Shown here: one piece after another, positions 40,610 to 48,391 of the stretch
Layout of the letters: each line of letters begins with the position of its first letter
Numbering within the stretch: position 1 is the first letter of the stretch
Assembly (NCBI RefSeq): GCF_020733705.1
Contig: NZ_JAJFZM010000001.1
Span: forward strand, 2,356,001 to 2,420,000
Direction of reading: 5' to 3'
From: Nocardia australiensis
GTDB lineage: Bacteria; Actinomycetota; Actinomycetes; Mycobacteriales; Mycobacteriaceae
Length of the DNA: 64,000 bases
Translations under genes and position numbers: made by a program
The notes under the pieces: model-generated
The model's database searches: none
The model's input: the letters and a program-made list of their open reading frames with translations, nothing else
What the model was told of the DNA's origin: nothing

Positions 40610-42475
40610 ATGACGGTGGAGGTCGCACCGGTAGCGACTGCGGATACGGGGAACCGGCCGCCGCGAGCGGTACGGAAGGAGCGCAAACAGCAAGAAGCAT
40701 TGGCGCGCAAGGAGATTCTCGCGCCGGTGCGGCGCACGCTTACGCTCGCGAGCATCATCGTCGCCATCGCCTCGGTGGGCACCGTGGTGCCGTTCATCCT
40801 GATCGTCGAGGCGTGCGGTGAGCTGCTCGCCGATTCGGTCGACACCGATCGCGTGTGGCGGCTGCTGCTGATCGCGGTCCTCGTGCTCGCAGCGCGTGGG
40901 CTCTTGCAGGCGGCGGCATTGACCTGGTCGCACCTGGTGGACGCTAGTTACCAGCTCACGCTGCGCAGGCTGCTTGCCGCGAAGCTGACCAGGGTGCCGC
41001 TCGGCTGGTTCGGTGAGCGGTCCTCCGGCGAGGTAAAGAAGTATCTGCAGGACGACGTGGAGGCACTGCACTATCTGGTGGCGCACGCGAGGCTGGAATT
41101 CGTCGGCGCGCTCACCGTCCCGCTTGTCACGCTCGGCTACCTGGTCACCGTCGATTGGCGGCTCACCCTGGTGTTGCTTATTCCGTTGGTCGCCTACGCG
41201 GTGTTGTTCGGCAGAATGATGGATCAGGACGGCCGGGACCGGATGGCGGTCTACAACCGCTGGGAGCGGCGCACCCAGGACGCGACCATCGAATTCGTCG
41301 ACGGTATCCAGGTTGTCCGGGCGTTCGGTCAAGCCGGCAAGGCGCACAAAACATTTCAGGACGCGGTGGACGGTCAGGCCAAGAGCCTGGATCGGTTGAA
41401 GACACCGATTATCCGGGTCCAGTCGGCGTCCGACATTGTGGTGGCTCCGGTTTTCGTCATGCTGGTCGTCGTGCTCGGTGGGCTTGTCATGGTCGGCCTT
41501 GACTGGGTGGCGCCACTGGATGTGTTGCCGTTCTTGCTGGTCGGTCTCGGATTGGGGAGTTCGCTACTCGGTTTGGGTTACGGTTCGCAGGCATTACGCG
41601 CGGCCGGTGCCGCCGCCGTGCGACTGCATGAGCTGCAACAGACGCCCGAATTGACCTCGCGGCCGCCCGTGGACTCGGCGCGGGACCCACGGACAGTCGC
41701 CGGCACAGTCCGTTTCGAGGATGTCCGGTTCGGCTATCGCGCCGATCACGAGGTGCTGCGCGGTATCGATCTCGAACTCGCGCCGGGCACTATCACCGCG
41801 CTGGTCGGTCCGAGTGGATCCGGTAAATCGACACTGGCCAAGCTGCTACCACGCTTCTATGACGTCACCGCTGGTCGTATCACCATCTCGGGCAAGGATA
41901 TTCGCGACTATCCATCCGACGAGCTGTATCGCACCGTCGGATTCGTGTTCCAGGACGTGCGGCTGATCCGCGGCACGGTGCGGGAAAATCTCCAGCTCGC
42001 CCGGCCCGACGCGGGCGACGATGCGCTCGAACGCGCGGCGCGAGCGGCCCAGATCCACCATCGGATCCTGGCGCTGCCGCGTGGCTACGATTCCGAGATA
42101 GGCGTCGATGCGACGCTGTCGGGCGGTGAGGCGCAACGGCTTTCGATCGCGCGGGCGCTGCTCGCTGATACCCCGGTGCTCGTGTTGGACGAGGCGACCG
42201 CGTTCGCCGACCCGGAATCGGAGGCCGCCGTACAGGATGCGCTCGCCGTGCTGGTCGCCGGACGTACGGTGCTGGTCATCGCGCATCGCCTGCACACCAT
42301 CACCGGTGTCGACCGAATTCTGGTGCTGGAGAACGGGACTCTGGTCGAGCAGGGCGATCACGACAGCCTGTGTGAGGCCGGTGGCACCTATCAGAGCCTG
42401 TGGGAAATCAACGAGGCCGCGCTGAGTCGACTCGCACTGGTCGGGGATGGCGTATCGAAAGAGGGGACACGATGA
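40610..42475 (+). CDS. ABC transporter, membrane plus ATPase half (IrtA-like)
   Basis: 621 residues from ATG 40610 (MTVEVAPVATADT) after GAGAGGCGAGG; the frame is open to 40556. Residues ~45-330 form a six-helix type IV exporter-fold membrane domain, and ~355-600 the ATPase (Walker A GPSGSGKS ~399, signature LSGGEAQR ~502, Walker B VLVLDEATAFADP ~525). With the next gene it matches mycobacterial IrtAB, an exporter-fold heterodimer that imports ferric mycobactin. Unlike mycobacterial IrtA, no siderophore-interacting domain is fused at the N-terminus; a separate SIP gene lies downstream. An iron box precedes it; ATGA overlap couples it to the partner gene. Confidence 0.9.
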   Translation: MTVEVAPVATADTGNRPPRAVRKERKQQEALARKEILAPVRRTLTLASIIVAIASVGTVVPFILIVEACGELLADSVDTDRVWRLLLIAVLVLAARGLLQAAALTWSHLVDASYQLTLRRLLAAKLTRVPLGWFGERSSGEVKKYLQDDVEALHYLVAHARLEFVGALTVPLVTLGYLVTVDWRLTLVLLIPLVAYAVLFGRMMDQDGRDRMAVYNRWERRTQDATIEFVDGIQVVRAFGQAGKAHKTFQDAVDGQAKSLDRLKTPIIRVQSASDIVVAPVFVMLVVVLGGLVMVGLDWVAPLDVLPFLLVGLGLGSSLLGLGYGSQALRAAGAAAVRLHELQQTPELTSRPPVDSARDPRTVAGTVRFEDVRFGYRADHEVLRGIDLELAPGTITALVGPSGSGKSTLAKLLPRFYDVTAGRITISGKDIRDYPSDELYRTVGFVFQDVRLIRGTVRENLQLARPDAGDDALERAARAAQIHHRILALPRGYDSEIGVDATLSGGEAQRLSIARALLADTPVLVLDEATAFADPESEAAVQDALAVLVAGRTVLVIAHRLHTITGVDRILVLENGTLVEQGDHDSLCEAGGTYQSLWEINEAALSRLALVGDGVSKEGTR

Positions 42476-44208
42476 TCGGTAAGGTTCTCGGACTGGTTCC
42501 GGGCGAGTTCGCCCACCTCACACCGAAACTGCTGGCTGCCATCGTCGGTGCGGCATTGAGTCAGGCGCTCGCCTACCTATTGCTGGTGCCGGTGCTGGAG
42601 GCTCTGTTCGATGATGACCTCGGTCGGGCCTGGTTCTGGGCGCTGTGGATGCTGGTCGCCGTCGCCGCGGTGGTCATTTTCGGGTACCTGCAAGCCGCGA
42701 TCGGACTGCGGATCGGTGTCGGCATGCAGCGTGGCCTGCAAACCCGCCTCGGCGATCATCTGAACGCATTGCCGCTGGGTTGGTTCGAGACGCACAGCGC
42801 CGGACCGCTGTCGCGGATCGTTGTGGAGAATGTGCGCGAAATCCAGGGCCTGATCGCGTATCTGCTGGCCAAGGTGTTCACCAGCATCCTGGTTCCGTTG
42901 GGGGTCGCGGTCGGCATGTTGTTCATTGATTGGCCGATAGCGGTGGCCATGCTGCTGGCCGCCCCGGTGTTGTACCTGATCAATGGTGTCGCCAACCGCG
43001 CGTACACCCGGTCGGATGAACGAATGCACGCCGCCGCGGCCGAAGCTGATTCGCGGGTGGTCGAATTCGCGCAGGCACAGCCGGTATTGCGGGCCTTCGG
43101 TGCGGTCGGCCCTGGTAACCGGGCACTGGACAGTGCGCTGACGCGGCAGCGCTCGGCCATCTCACGGCTGATGTTCGCGACAGTGCCGGGGCTGATCGTG
43201 TTCGCACTGTTCGTACAGGCGGTCTTTCTGGTGCTGGTCTACCTCGCCGTGGGCAGGATGACCGACGGTGCGATCTCGGCCGCAGCCACGATCGCGCTGA
43301 TCGCGGTGAGTGCCCGGTTCATCGAGCCGTTGAATCAGGCCGCGCAGCTGGGCAATGCGTTGCGCTCGGCCGCGGCGGCAGCCGACCGGGTCACCGAGTT
43401 GCTCGCGCAACCGGCACTGCCGGAGTCGAAGAAGCCGGTCATACCGGGGGCGCCGTCGGTTGTCTTCGACGATGTCTCGTTCGGATACCGGCCCGGCGAA
43501 CCGGTGCTGTCAGATTTGACGTTCTCGGTACCCGCGGGCACGACGACGGCGATTGTCGGCCCGAGCGGCGCGGGCAAGACGACACTGCTGAGACTTGTCG
43601 CCCGGTTCTACGACGTCGACTCCGGCCGGGTCGCGGTCTGCGGGCACGACGTGCGTGAGCAACCTTCGGAGACCCTGCTCGACCAGCTGTCGCTGGTCTT
43701 TCAGAATGTCTATCTGTTCGACCAGTCCGTGGCCGACAACATTCGAATCGGCAGGCCCGAAGCCACCGATGCCGAACTGCGCCGGGTGGTCGAGGCGGCC
43801 AGGGTGGACGAGATCGTCGAGCGACTGCCCGATGGGCTCGACACCGCCGTCGGTGAGGGCGGCGCGACACTGTCTGGTGGTGAGCGGCAACGGGTTTCGA
43901 TCGCCCGCGCCCTGCTCGAGGACGCGCCGATCGTGCTACTCGACGAGGCGACCAGTGCGCTGGATCCGCACAGCGAGGCCGTTGTGGTCCGTGGCATGCA
44001 CGAAATCACCAGGGACAAGACGGTGATCGTCGTCGCACATCGCCTGGCAACCATTGCGCACGCCGACCAGATCCTGTTCCTGGACGGTGGCCGCATTGCC
44101 GAACGCGGAACGCACGACGAGCTATTGGCGCTCGATGGGCGCTACGCGGACTTCTGGAACGAACGCTCCCGTGCTTCGGGTTGGCGTCTGGAGCCCGTTG
44201 CGGTCTAG
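42472..44208 (+). CDS. ABC transporter, membrane plus ATPase half (IrtB-like)
   Basis: 578 residues from ATG 42472, overlapping the previous stop by 4 bp. Membrane domain ~15-310 (LPLGWFETHSAGPLSRIVVE is the typical coupling region), ATPase ~330-570 with Walker A GPSGAGKT ~363, signature LSGGERQR ~467 and VLLDEATSALDP. It forms a heterodimer with the IrtA-like partner. By analogy with mycobacterial IrtAB it takes iron-loaded siderophore across the inner membrane, but export of the apo-siderophore cannot be excluded from sequence. A hairpin terminator follows. Confidence 0.9.
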   Translation: MIGKVLGLVPGEFAHLTPKLLAAIVGAALSQALAYLLLVPVLEALFDDDLGRAWFWALWMLVAVAAVVIFGYLQAAIGLRIGVGMQRGLQTRLGDHLNALPLGWFETHSAGPLSRIVVENVREIQGLIAYLLAKVFTSILVPLGVAVGMLFIDWPIAVAMLLAAPVLYLINGVANRAYTRSDERMHAAAAEADSRVVEFAQAQPVLRAFGAVGPGNRALDSALTRQRSAISRLMFATVPGLIVFALFVQAVFLVLVYLAVGRMTDGAISAAATIALIAVSARFIEPLNQAAQLGNALRSAAAAADRVTELLAQPALPESKKPVIPGAPSVVFDDVSFGYRPGEPVLSDLTFSVPAGTTTAIVGPSGAGKTTLLRLVARFYDVDSGRVAVCGHDVREQPSETLLDQLSLVFQNVYLFDQSVADNIRIGRPEATDAELRRVVEAARVDEIVERLPDGLDTAVGEGGATLSGGERQRVSIARALLEDAPIVLLDEATSALDPHSEAVVVRGMHEITRDKTVIVVAHRLATIAHADQILFLDGGRIAERGTHDELLALDGRYADFWNERSRASGWRLEPVAV

Positions 44209-44229
44209 AAACGCCACCGCATTCCCAGG

Positions 44230-44265
44230 GCCTCGTACTCGTTCGGGCGGGAGCGAGTATGAGGC
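44230..44265. terminator. Bidirectional hairpin between convergent genes
   Basis: GCCTCGTACTCG (44230-44241) pairs with CGAGTATGAGGC (44254-44265), 12 bp with one G-U pair. It lies between the convergent ABC and SIP genes; no long T-run on either side. Confidence 0.6.
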
Positions 44266-44303
44266 GCGAGAAGTGTTGTGGCGCTGGCATATATGCCTTG
44301 GAA

Positions 44304-45005
44304 CTATTTCCAGTACGCCCGGGATTTGATCGATGTCTTGGGCAGACCATGAGTTGTCCCGAGCGCCTTGACGATCGTGCGCGTCGTATGACCGTCGCAG
44401 GCCACCCAGGCGTAAGCGTCTTGCGAGCAGTCAATTTCGTGCGCCTGCTCGCGCAGCAGCCTGCCGTCGTCTATGCGCTGCAGCCAGGTCACCTGATGCT
44501 GCGGTCTATTGCGAACCGGCAACATTGTGTCGGATTCGTATTGCCATTCCAGCCAGACGCGGGCCGGGACATCGCCGATCGCGTCGAGCAGCGAATTGAT
44601 CGCGGGCAGCGATGCGGTATCGCCGAAGATAAGGAACTCGCTGGGCAGCGGATCGGGGAGTTCGAAGTCGGAGCCGAGCACCGAAACATCGATTTCGTCA
44701 CCGGCCGTGGCATTTTGGGCCCACACCGAAGCGGGGCCGTGGTGCACGGCGAATTCGATCGAGAACGTGTCGTCGGCCGGGTCGGGGTCGACGAGGGTGT
44801 AACCGCGCTGATGTTCCTTCTCGCCGTCGGGGATCCAGAGCCGAACCCACTGGGTGGGGTGAATGGGGTGGTCGGCGAGCAGCCCTCCTGCGGAGAAGCC
44901 GAGCCGCAGGTACTTGTCGGTGACGTATTCGGTCGAGGTGACCGTGAGCCGGTAGTCCTCGGCACGCCACGCCTTCAGCATCAAGCCTTCGAATCCTCTA
45001 CCCAT
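44304..45005 (-). CDS. Siderophore-interacting FAD protein (ferric-siderophore reductase)
   Basis: 233 residues, a complete single-domain SIP/ViuB-type protein. The FAD-binding segment is QRGYTLVDPD (RxYTxR in most members, here RGYTLV), followed by FAVHHGPASVWAQNATAGDE and the nucleotide-binding part FLIFGDTASLPAINSLLDAI; the C-terminus KSRAYWK is typical. Such enzymes reduce Fe(III)-siderophore and release Fe(II) in the cytoplasm. In mycobacteria this domain is fused to IrtA; here it is freestanding, convergent with the ABC genes and divergent from the MbtG-type gene. An iron box sits directly upstream of its start. Confidence 0.93.
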   Translation of the reverse strand: MGRGFEGLMLKAWRAEDYRLTVTSTEYVTDKYLRLGFSAGGLLADHPIHPTQWVRLWIPDGEKEHQRGYTLVDPDPADDTFSIEFAVHHGPASVWAQNATAGDEIDVSVLGSDFELPDPLPSEFLIFGDTASLPAINSLLDAIGDVPARVWLEWQYESDTMLPVRNRPQHQVTWLQRIDDGRLLREQAHEIDCSQDAYAWVACDGHTTRTIVKALGTTHGLPKTSIKSRAYWK

Positions 45006-45009
45006 ACAA

Positions 45010-45028
45010 CTAAGGTTAGCCTAAGAAC
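45010..45028 (-). promoter_or_regulatory. IdeR-like iron box before SIP gene
   Basis: CTAAGGTTAGCCTAAGAAC, a close match to the TWAGGTWAGSCTWACCTWA-type consensus, ending 5 bp from the SIP start codon. Binding here would block transcription or initiation under iron-rich conditions. Confidence 0.82.
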
Positions 45029-45267
45029 ACCTGGGAGTCGTCTGTGGTCTGGATCACTGACTTCGAATGCGGCAAATAACCCTCGCGACCGGAGGCGCAT
45101 TGCCGTTGTGGCGCAGGTATTTACACCGTGCGGGCCAGCATCGCGATGCTGGCGACCGTGCATTTGCCTTGGTGGCTCAGCCGACTTGTTCCGGGGTTGA
45201 TCATCGGTGCGTCCATTCGTTTGTCTGCGTGAGTGCGTCCGTTCGCGGGCTGGTACTACTGTGCAAT

Positions 45268-45286
45268 ATAAGGTAAGCCTATGCAA
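45268..45286 (+). promoter_or_regulatory. IdeR-like iron box before mbtG-type gene
   Basis: ATAAGGTAAGCCTATGCAA with core TAAGGTAAGCCTA, about 60 bp before the GTG start of the lysine monooxygenase. It supports iron repression and also the shorter start choice. Confidence 0.8.
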
Positions 45287-45344
45287 AGAAGATAGCGGTA
45301 CTGGTGCGGCAGATCACCGCGGCATATTGAGCAGAGGAGAACCG

Positions 45345-46640
45345 GTGGAAACGCTTCTTGTGGTGGGCGCCGGCCCGAAAGCCCTTGCGGTGGCGGCGAA
45401 AGCGCACGTGTTGCGGCAGCTGGGTTTGCCCGCGCCGCGGGTCGTGGTGGTGGAGGCGCACGCGGTCGGCGGCAATTGGCTGCCCAGCGGCGGCTGGACC
45501 GATGGGCAGCATCGGCTCGGCACCAGCCCGGAAAAGGACGTCGGCTTCCCGTATCGCTCGACCTGGGCGCGCGGACGCAATCGCGAGATCGACGCGGCCA
45601 TGACGGCGTACAGCTGGACATCGTTCCTCGTCGAGCATGGCACCTACGCCGAATGGGTCGACCGCGGTCGACCCAGCCCGCACCATCATGTGTGGGCCAA
45701 ATACCTGCAGTGGGTGGCGCGCGCAATCGATCTCGAGGTGGTCTTCGCCACGGTGGATTCGGTCGCGGCCGCCGCCGATGGCTGGCTGGTCTCGGTGACC
45801 GACGCCGACGGCCTGACCACCGAAATCGACACGGACGCACTGATGATCACCGGCCCTGGCCGCAGCCGCCAAGCTCTGGCCGAACATCCACGGGTGCTGA
45901 GCATTGCCGAATTCTGGGATCTGGCGGGCAAGCGCGGTCTGCCGCCGTCCTCACGCGCGGCGGTGATCGGCGGCGGTGAGACCGCGGGGTCGGCGCTGGA
46001 CGAGCTCGTCCGCCACGACATGCTGACCATCTCGGTCATCTCGCCGCAGGCGACGATCTATACGCGAGGCGAGAGTTACTTCGAGAACTCACTTTTCAGC
46101 GATCCGATCAAATGGAACGCGTTGGGCATGGAGGAGCGTCGCGATGTCATCCGTCGCACCGATCGCGGTGTCTTCTCGGTGCGGGTGCAGGAGAGCCTGA
46201 TCGGTGACAATCGTGTGCATCACCTGCGGGGCCGGGTGGTGCGGGTCGCCGAACACGGTGACGGTGTCGCGATGACATTGCGTAATGATCGCCGCCCGGA
46301 CCAGGTGCACGCCTTCGATCTGGTGGTCGATGCGACCGGCGGGCAGCCGCTGTGGTTTCTCGAGCTTTTCGACGCGAATGTGGCCGACCTGCTCGAGCTC
46401 GCGGTCGGTGGTCCGCTGAATCAGGCGCGGATCGAATCGTCGATCGGTTACGACCTCGCGGTGTCGGGGCTGGAGGCCAAGCTGTTCCTCCCGAATATGG
46501 CCGCGCTCGCACAAGGGCCCGGTTTCCCGAATCTCAGTTGCCTCGGCGAACTTTCGGATCGCGTATTGCGCACCGCGTCGGTTCGCGGGCCAGCTGGAGT
46601 CCGCGGGACTGCCCGCATCGACTCCGCAATACTAGGGTAG
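45345..46640 (+). CDS. mbtG: L-lysine N6-monooxygenase, siderophore biosynthesis
   Basis: 431 residues from GTG 45345 (METLLVVGAGPKALAVAAKA after AGGAGAACC). FAD-binding GAGPKALAV at ~8, VVEAHAVGGNWLPSGGWTDG with the substrate/FAD segment LGTSPEKDVGFPY, and a second nucleotide-binding motif VIGGGETAGSALDEL ~206 for NADPH. This matches MbtG/NbtG-type flavin N-hydroxylases, which make N6-hydroxylysine for the hydroxamate iron ligands. A longer frame from 45207 would run over the iron box and is rejected. It lies 35 bp before the formyltransferase, which has its own iron box in the gap. Confidence 0.93.
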   Translation: METLLVVGAGPKALAVAAKAHVLRQLGLPAPRVVVVEAHAVGGNWLPSGGWTDGQHRLGTSPEKDVGFPYRSTWARGRNREIDAAMTAYSWTSFLVEHGTYAEWVDRGRPSPHHHVWAKYLQWVARAIDLEVVFATVDSVAAAADGWLVSVTDADGLTTEIDTDALMITGPGRSRQALAEHPRVLSIAEFWDLAGKRGLPPSSRAAVIGGGETAGSALDELVRHDMLTISVISPQATIYTRGESYFENSLFSDPIKWNALGMEERRDVIRRTDRGVFSVRVQESLIGDNRVHHLRGRVVRVAEHGDGVAMTLRNDRRPDQVHAFDLVVDATGGQPLWFLELFDANVADLLELAVGGPLNQARIESSIGYDLAVSGLEAKLFLPNMAALAQGPGFPNLSCLGELSDRVLRTASVRGPAGVRGTARIDSAILG

Positions 46641-46651
46641 GCTACCCTTAA
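46632..46651 (+). promoter_or_regulatory. IdeR-like iron box before the siderophore operon
   Basis: CTAGGGTAGGCTACCCTTAA, nearly perfectly symmetric (AGGGTAGGCTACCCT) and close to the IdeR consensus. It overlaps the mbtG stop region and lies ~25 bp before the formyltransferase ATG, controlling the long biosynthetic operon. Confidence 0.78.
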
Positions 46652-46675
46652 TTCGTTCTAGGTGAGGTTCTCTTC

Positions 46676-47611
46676 ATGCGTATCGTGTCGTTCGGCTTCC
46701 AGACCTGGGGGCGCAAAACCCTACAGGCCCTGATCGATTCGGAGCACGAGGTCGTGCTCGCAATCACCCACCCGGCCAGCGCGGACTCCTACAAGGGGAT
46801 CTGGTCGGACTCGGTCGAGGAGCTGGCCAACGAGCAGGGCATTGCGGTGCACCTCACCGAACGCGCCGACGCGGCAACAATCGACCTGGTCAAGCGTGCC
46901 GAGCCGGATGTGATCGTGGTGAACAGCTGGTACACCTGGATGCCCGCCGAGCTGTACAACCTGCCCACACATGGCACCTTGAACCTGCACGATTCGTTGC
47001 TGCCGAAGTTCACCGGGTTCTCGCCGGTGCTGTGGGCGCTGATCAGTGGCGAGTCCGAAACCGGCCTGACCATCCATCGGATGGACGAGGGCTTGGACAC
47101 CGGCGACATCCTGGTGCAACGCTCGCTGCCGATCGCGGCGACCGACACCGGCACCGAATTGGTCTTGCGCGGAATGGAACTCATTCCCGGCGCGCTGCAT
47201 GAAGCTCTCGCCGCGCTCGAATCCGGTACCGCGCAATGGCGACCGCAACACAAATCCGAGCGGACCTACTTCCACAAGCGCTCCGAGCGCGACAGCCGCA
47301 TCGATTGGACCTGGCCCGCAGTCGATCTCGAGCGTTTCGTGCGCGCGCTGTCCGACCCGTACCCGCGCGCGTTCACGTTCTATCGAGGCGAGCGCATCGA
47401 GGTGCTGGAGGCGGTCGTTTCGGAGGCGCGCTACGGCGGAACGCCAGGCCGGGTCATCGTGCAGGAAGGCGGTGGCGCGGTGGTCGTCGGCCAGGAGGCG
47501 CACCGGGGGCGCAATCGCGGCCTGGTGATCACCCGGGTGCGCGGCGCCGACGGCGTCGAGCATTCGGCGGCCGAATTCTTCGTTCGCGGTGGCTATCTCA
47601 CCGCCGAATGA
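46676..47611 (+). CDS. Formyltransferase of methionyl-tRNA formyltransferase type (hydroxamate formylation)
   Basis: 311 residues. The formyltransferase catalytic region is present: NLHDSLLPKFTGFSP (~100, with Asn and His of the N-H-D triad) and MDEGLDTGDILVQ with the Asp (~143). HEVVLAITHP at the N-terminus and a C-terminal subdomain (RALSDPYPRAFTF) complete the family pattern. Genomic FMT lies in housekeeping loci; this copy stands behind an iron box between mbtG-type and thioesterase genes. It therefore most likely N-formylates the N6-hydroxylysine, giving the N-formyl-N-hydroxy-lysine seen in nocobactin-type siderophores. 10-formyl-tetrahydrofolate would be the donor. The tRNA role is unlikely but not formally excluded. 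Confidence 0.88.
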   Translation: MRIVSFGFQTWGRKTLQALIDSEHEVVLAITHPASADSYKGIWSDSVEELANEQGIAVHLTERADAATIDLVKRAEPDVIVVNSWYTWMPAELYNLPTHGTLNLHDSLLPKFTGFSPVLWALISGESETGLTIHRMDEGLDTGDILVQRSLPIAATDTGTELVLRGMELIPGALHEALAALESGTAQWRPQHKSERTYFHKRSERDSRIDWTWPAVDLERFVRALSDPYPRAFTFYRGERIEVLEAVVSEARYGGTPGRVIVQEGGGAVVVGQEAHRGRNRGLVITRVRGADGVEHSAAEFFVRGGYLTAE

Positions 47612-47635
47612 ACTAGCTAGTGCAGGAGTCTAGAA

Positions 47636-48391
47636 ATGCCAGCAAATCTCGGATGGATCCGGCAATTCCATAAGCCCGGTGAGATCGAACTTCCACCATT
47701 GCTGATCTGCCCGCATGCGGGAAGTGGTGCCTCCGCCTATAGGGCCCTCTCCAAGGTTCTCAGCGAACACTTCGATGTGCTGATCTTCCAATATCCGGGG
47801 CGGCAGGACCGCGCCCGCGAGTCGGCAATGGAAACCCTACCCGAGATCGCGGCCGGAGCCCTCGCGGAATTCCTTGCCTCCGAGCACAATCGCGGCATTC
47901 CAATTACGGTTTTCGGTCACAGCATGGGCGCCATGGTGGCGTTCGAATTCGTTCGCGCCGCCGAGGCGGCGGGCGTGGAGGTTCGGCTGTTGGCTCCGTC
48001 TGCCGCTGTTTCGCCGGGGCGTGCGGTCGAACTGCCGCCGCATCCGACCGACGACGAGCAGATCCTCGACCACCTGTCCGCGCTGGAAGGCACCGGAGCC
48101 GACGTGCTGGCCAGCCGCGAAGTCATGCGTATGGCGTTGCCGGTGGTGAAGGCCGATTACCGCGCCTTCGACGCGTACGCCTGCCCGGCGGACGTGCGGG
48201 TGGCGGCGAAGATTCACGTTCTCGGCGGTGCGGAAGACCATCTGATCACCACGCGCGAATTGTATGCCTGGGCTGGTCACAGTGCACAGGATATCGAGGT
48301 GACCGTCTTCGACGGCGGACACTTCTATCTGAACGACAGTGCCGCAGGTATCGCGGAATTGCTCGCGTCGGAGATGAATCGGGTCAAATGA
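47636..48391 (+). CDS. mbtT: Type II thioesterase of the siderophore cluster
   Basis: 251 residues, standard for a stand-alone editing thioesterase. LLICPHAGSGASAYRALSKV at the N-terminus, the nucleophile elbow GHSMGAMVAFEF (~98), Asp region GAEDHLITT and the catalytic His in VFDGGHFYLND. These enzymes remove wrong or stalled groups from carrier proteins. The position 24 bp after the formyltransferase and a 4-bp overlap with the ketosynthase gene tie it to this assembly line. In mycobacteria the equivalent gene is mbtT. Confidence 0.9.
   Translation: MPANLGWIRQFHKPGEIELPPLLICPHAGSGASAYRALSKVLSEHFDVLIFQYPGRQDRARESAMETLPEIAAGALAEFLASEHNRGIPITVFGHSMGAMVAFEFVRAAEAAGVEVRLLAPSAAVSPGRAVELPPHPTDDEQILDHLSALEGTGADVLASREVMRMALPVVKADYRAFDAYACPADVRVAAKIHVLGGAEDHLITTRELYAWAGHSAQDIEVTVFDGGHFYLNDSAAGIAELLASEMNRVK

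Larger units (their letters stand above)
45006..45344. promoter_or_regulatory. Divergent iron-regulated control region
   Basis: 339 bp between the SIP gene (-) and the lysine monooxygenase gene (+). It holds one IdeR-like box close to each start (listed separately) and a ribosome site GCAGAGGAGAACC for the monooxygenase. The long open frame that runs from 45207 into the monooxygenase passes through the box, so the upstream part is not taken as coding. Confidence 0.65.

Noticed and set aside
45207..45344. N-terminal extension of the lysine monooxygenase
   Set aside because: It would cover the IdeR-like box and lacks similarity; a GTG at 45345 with AGGAGAACC fits the family length.
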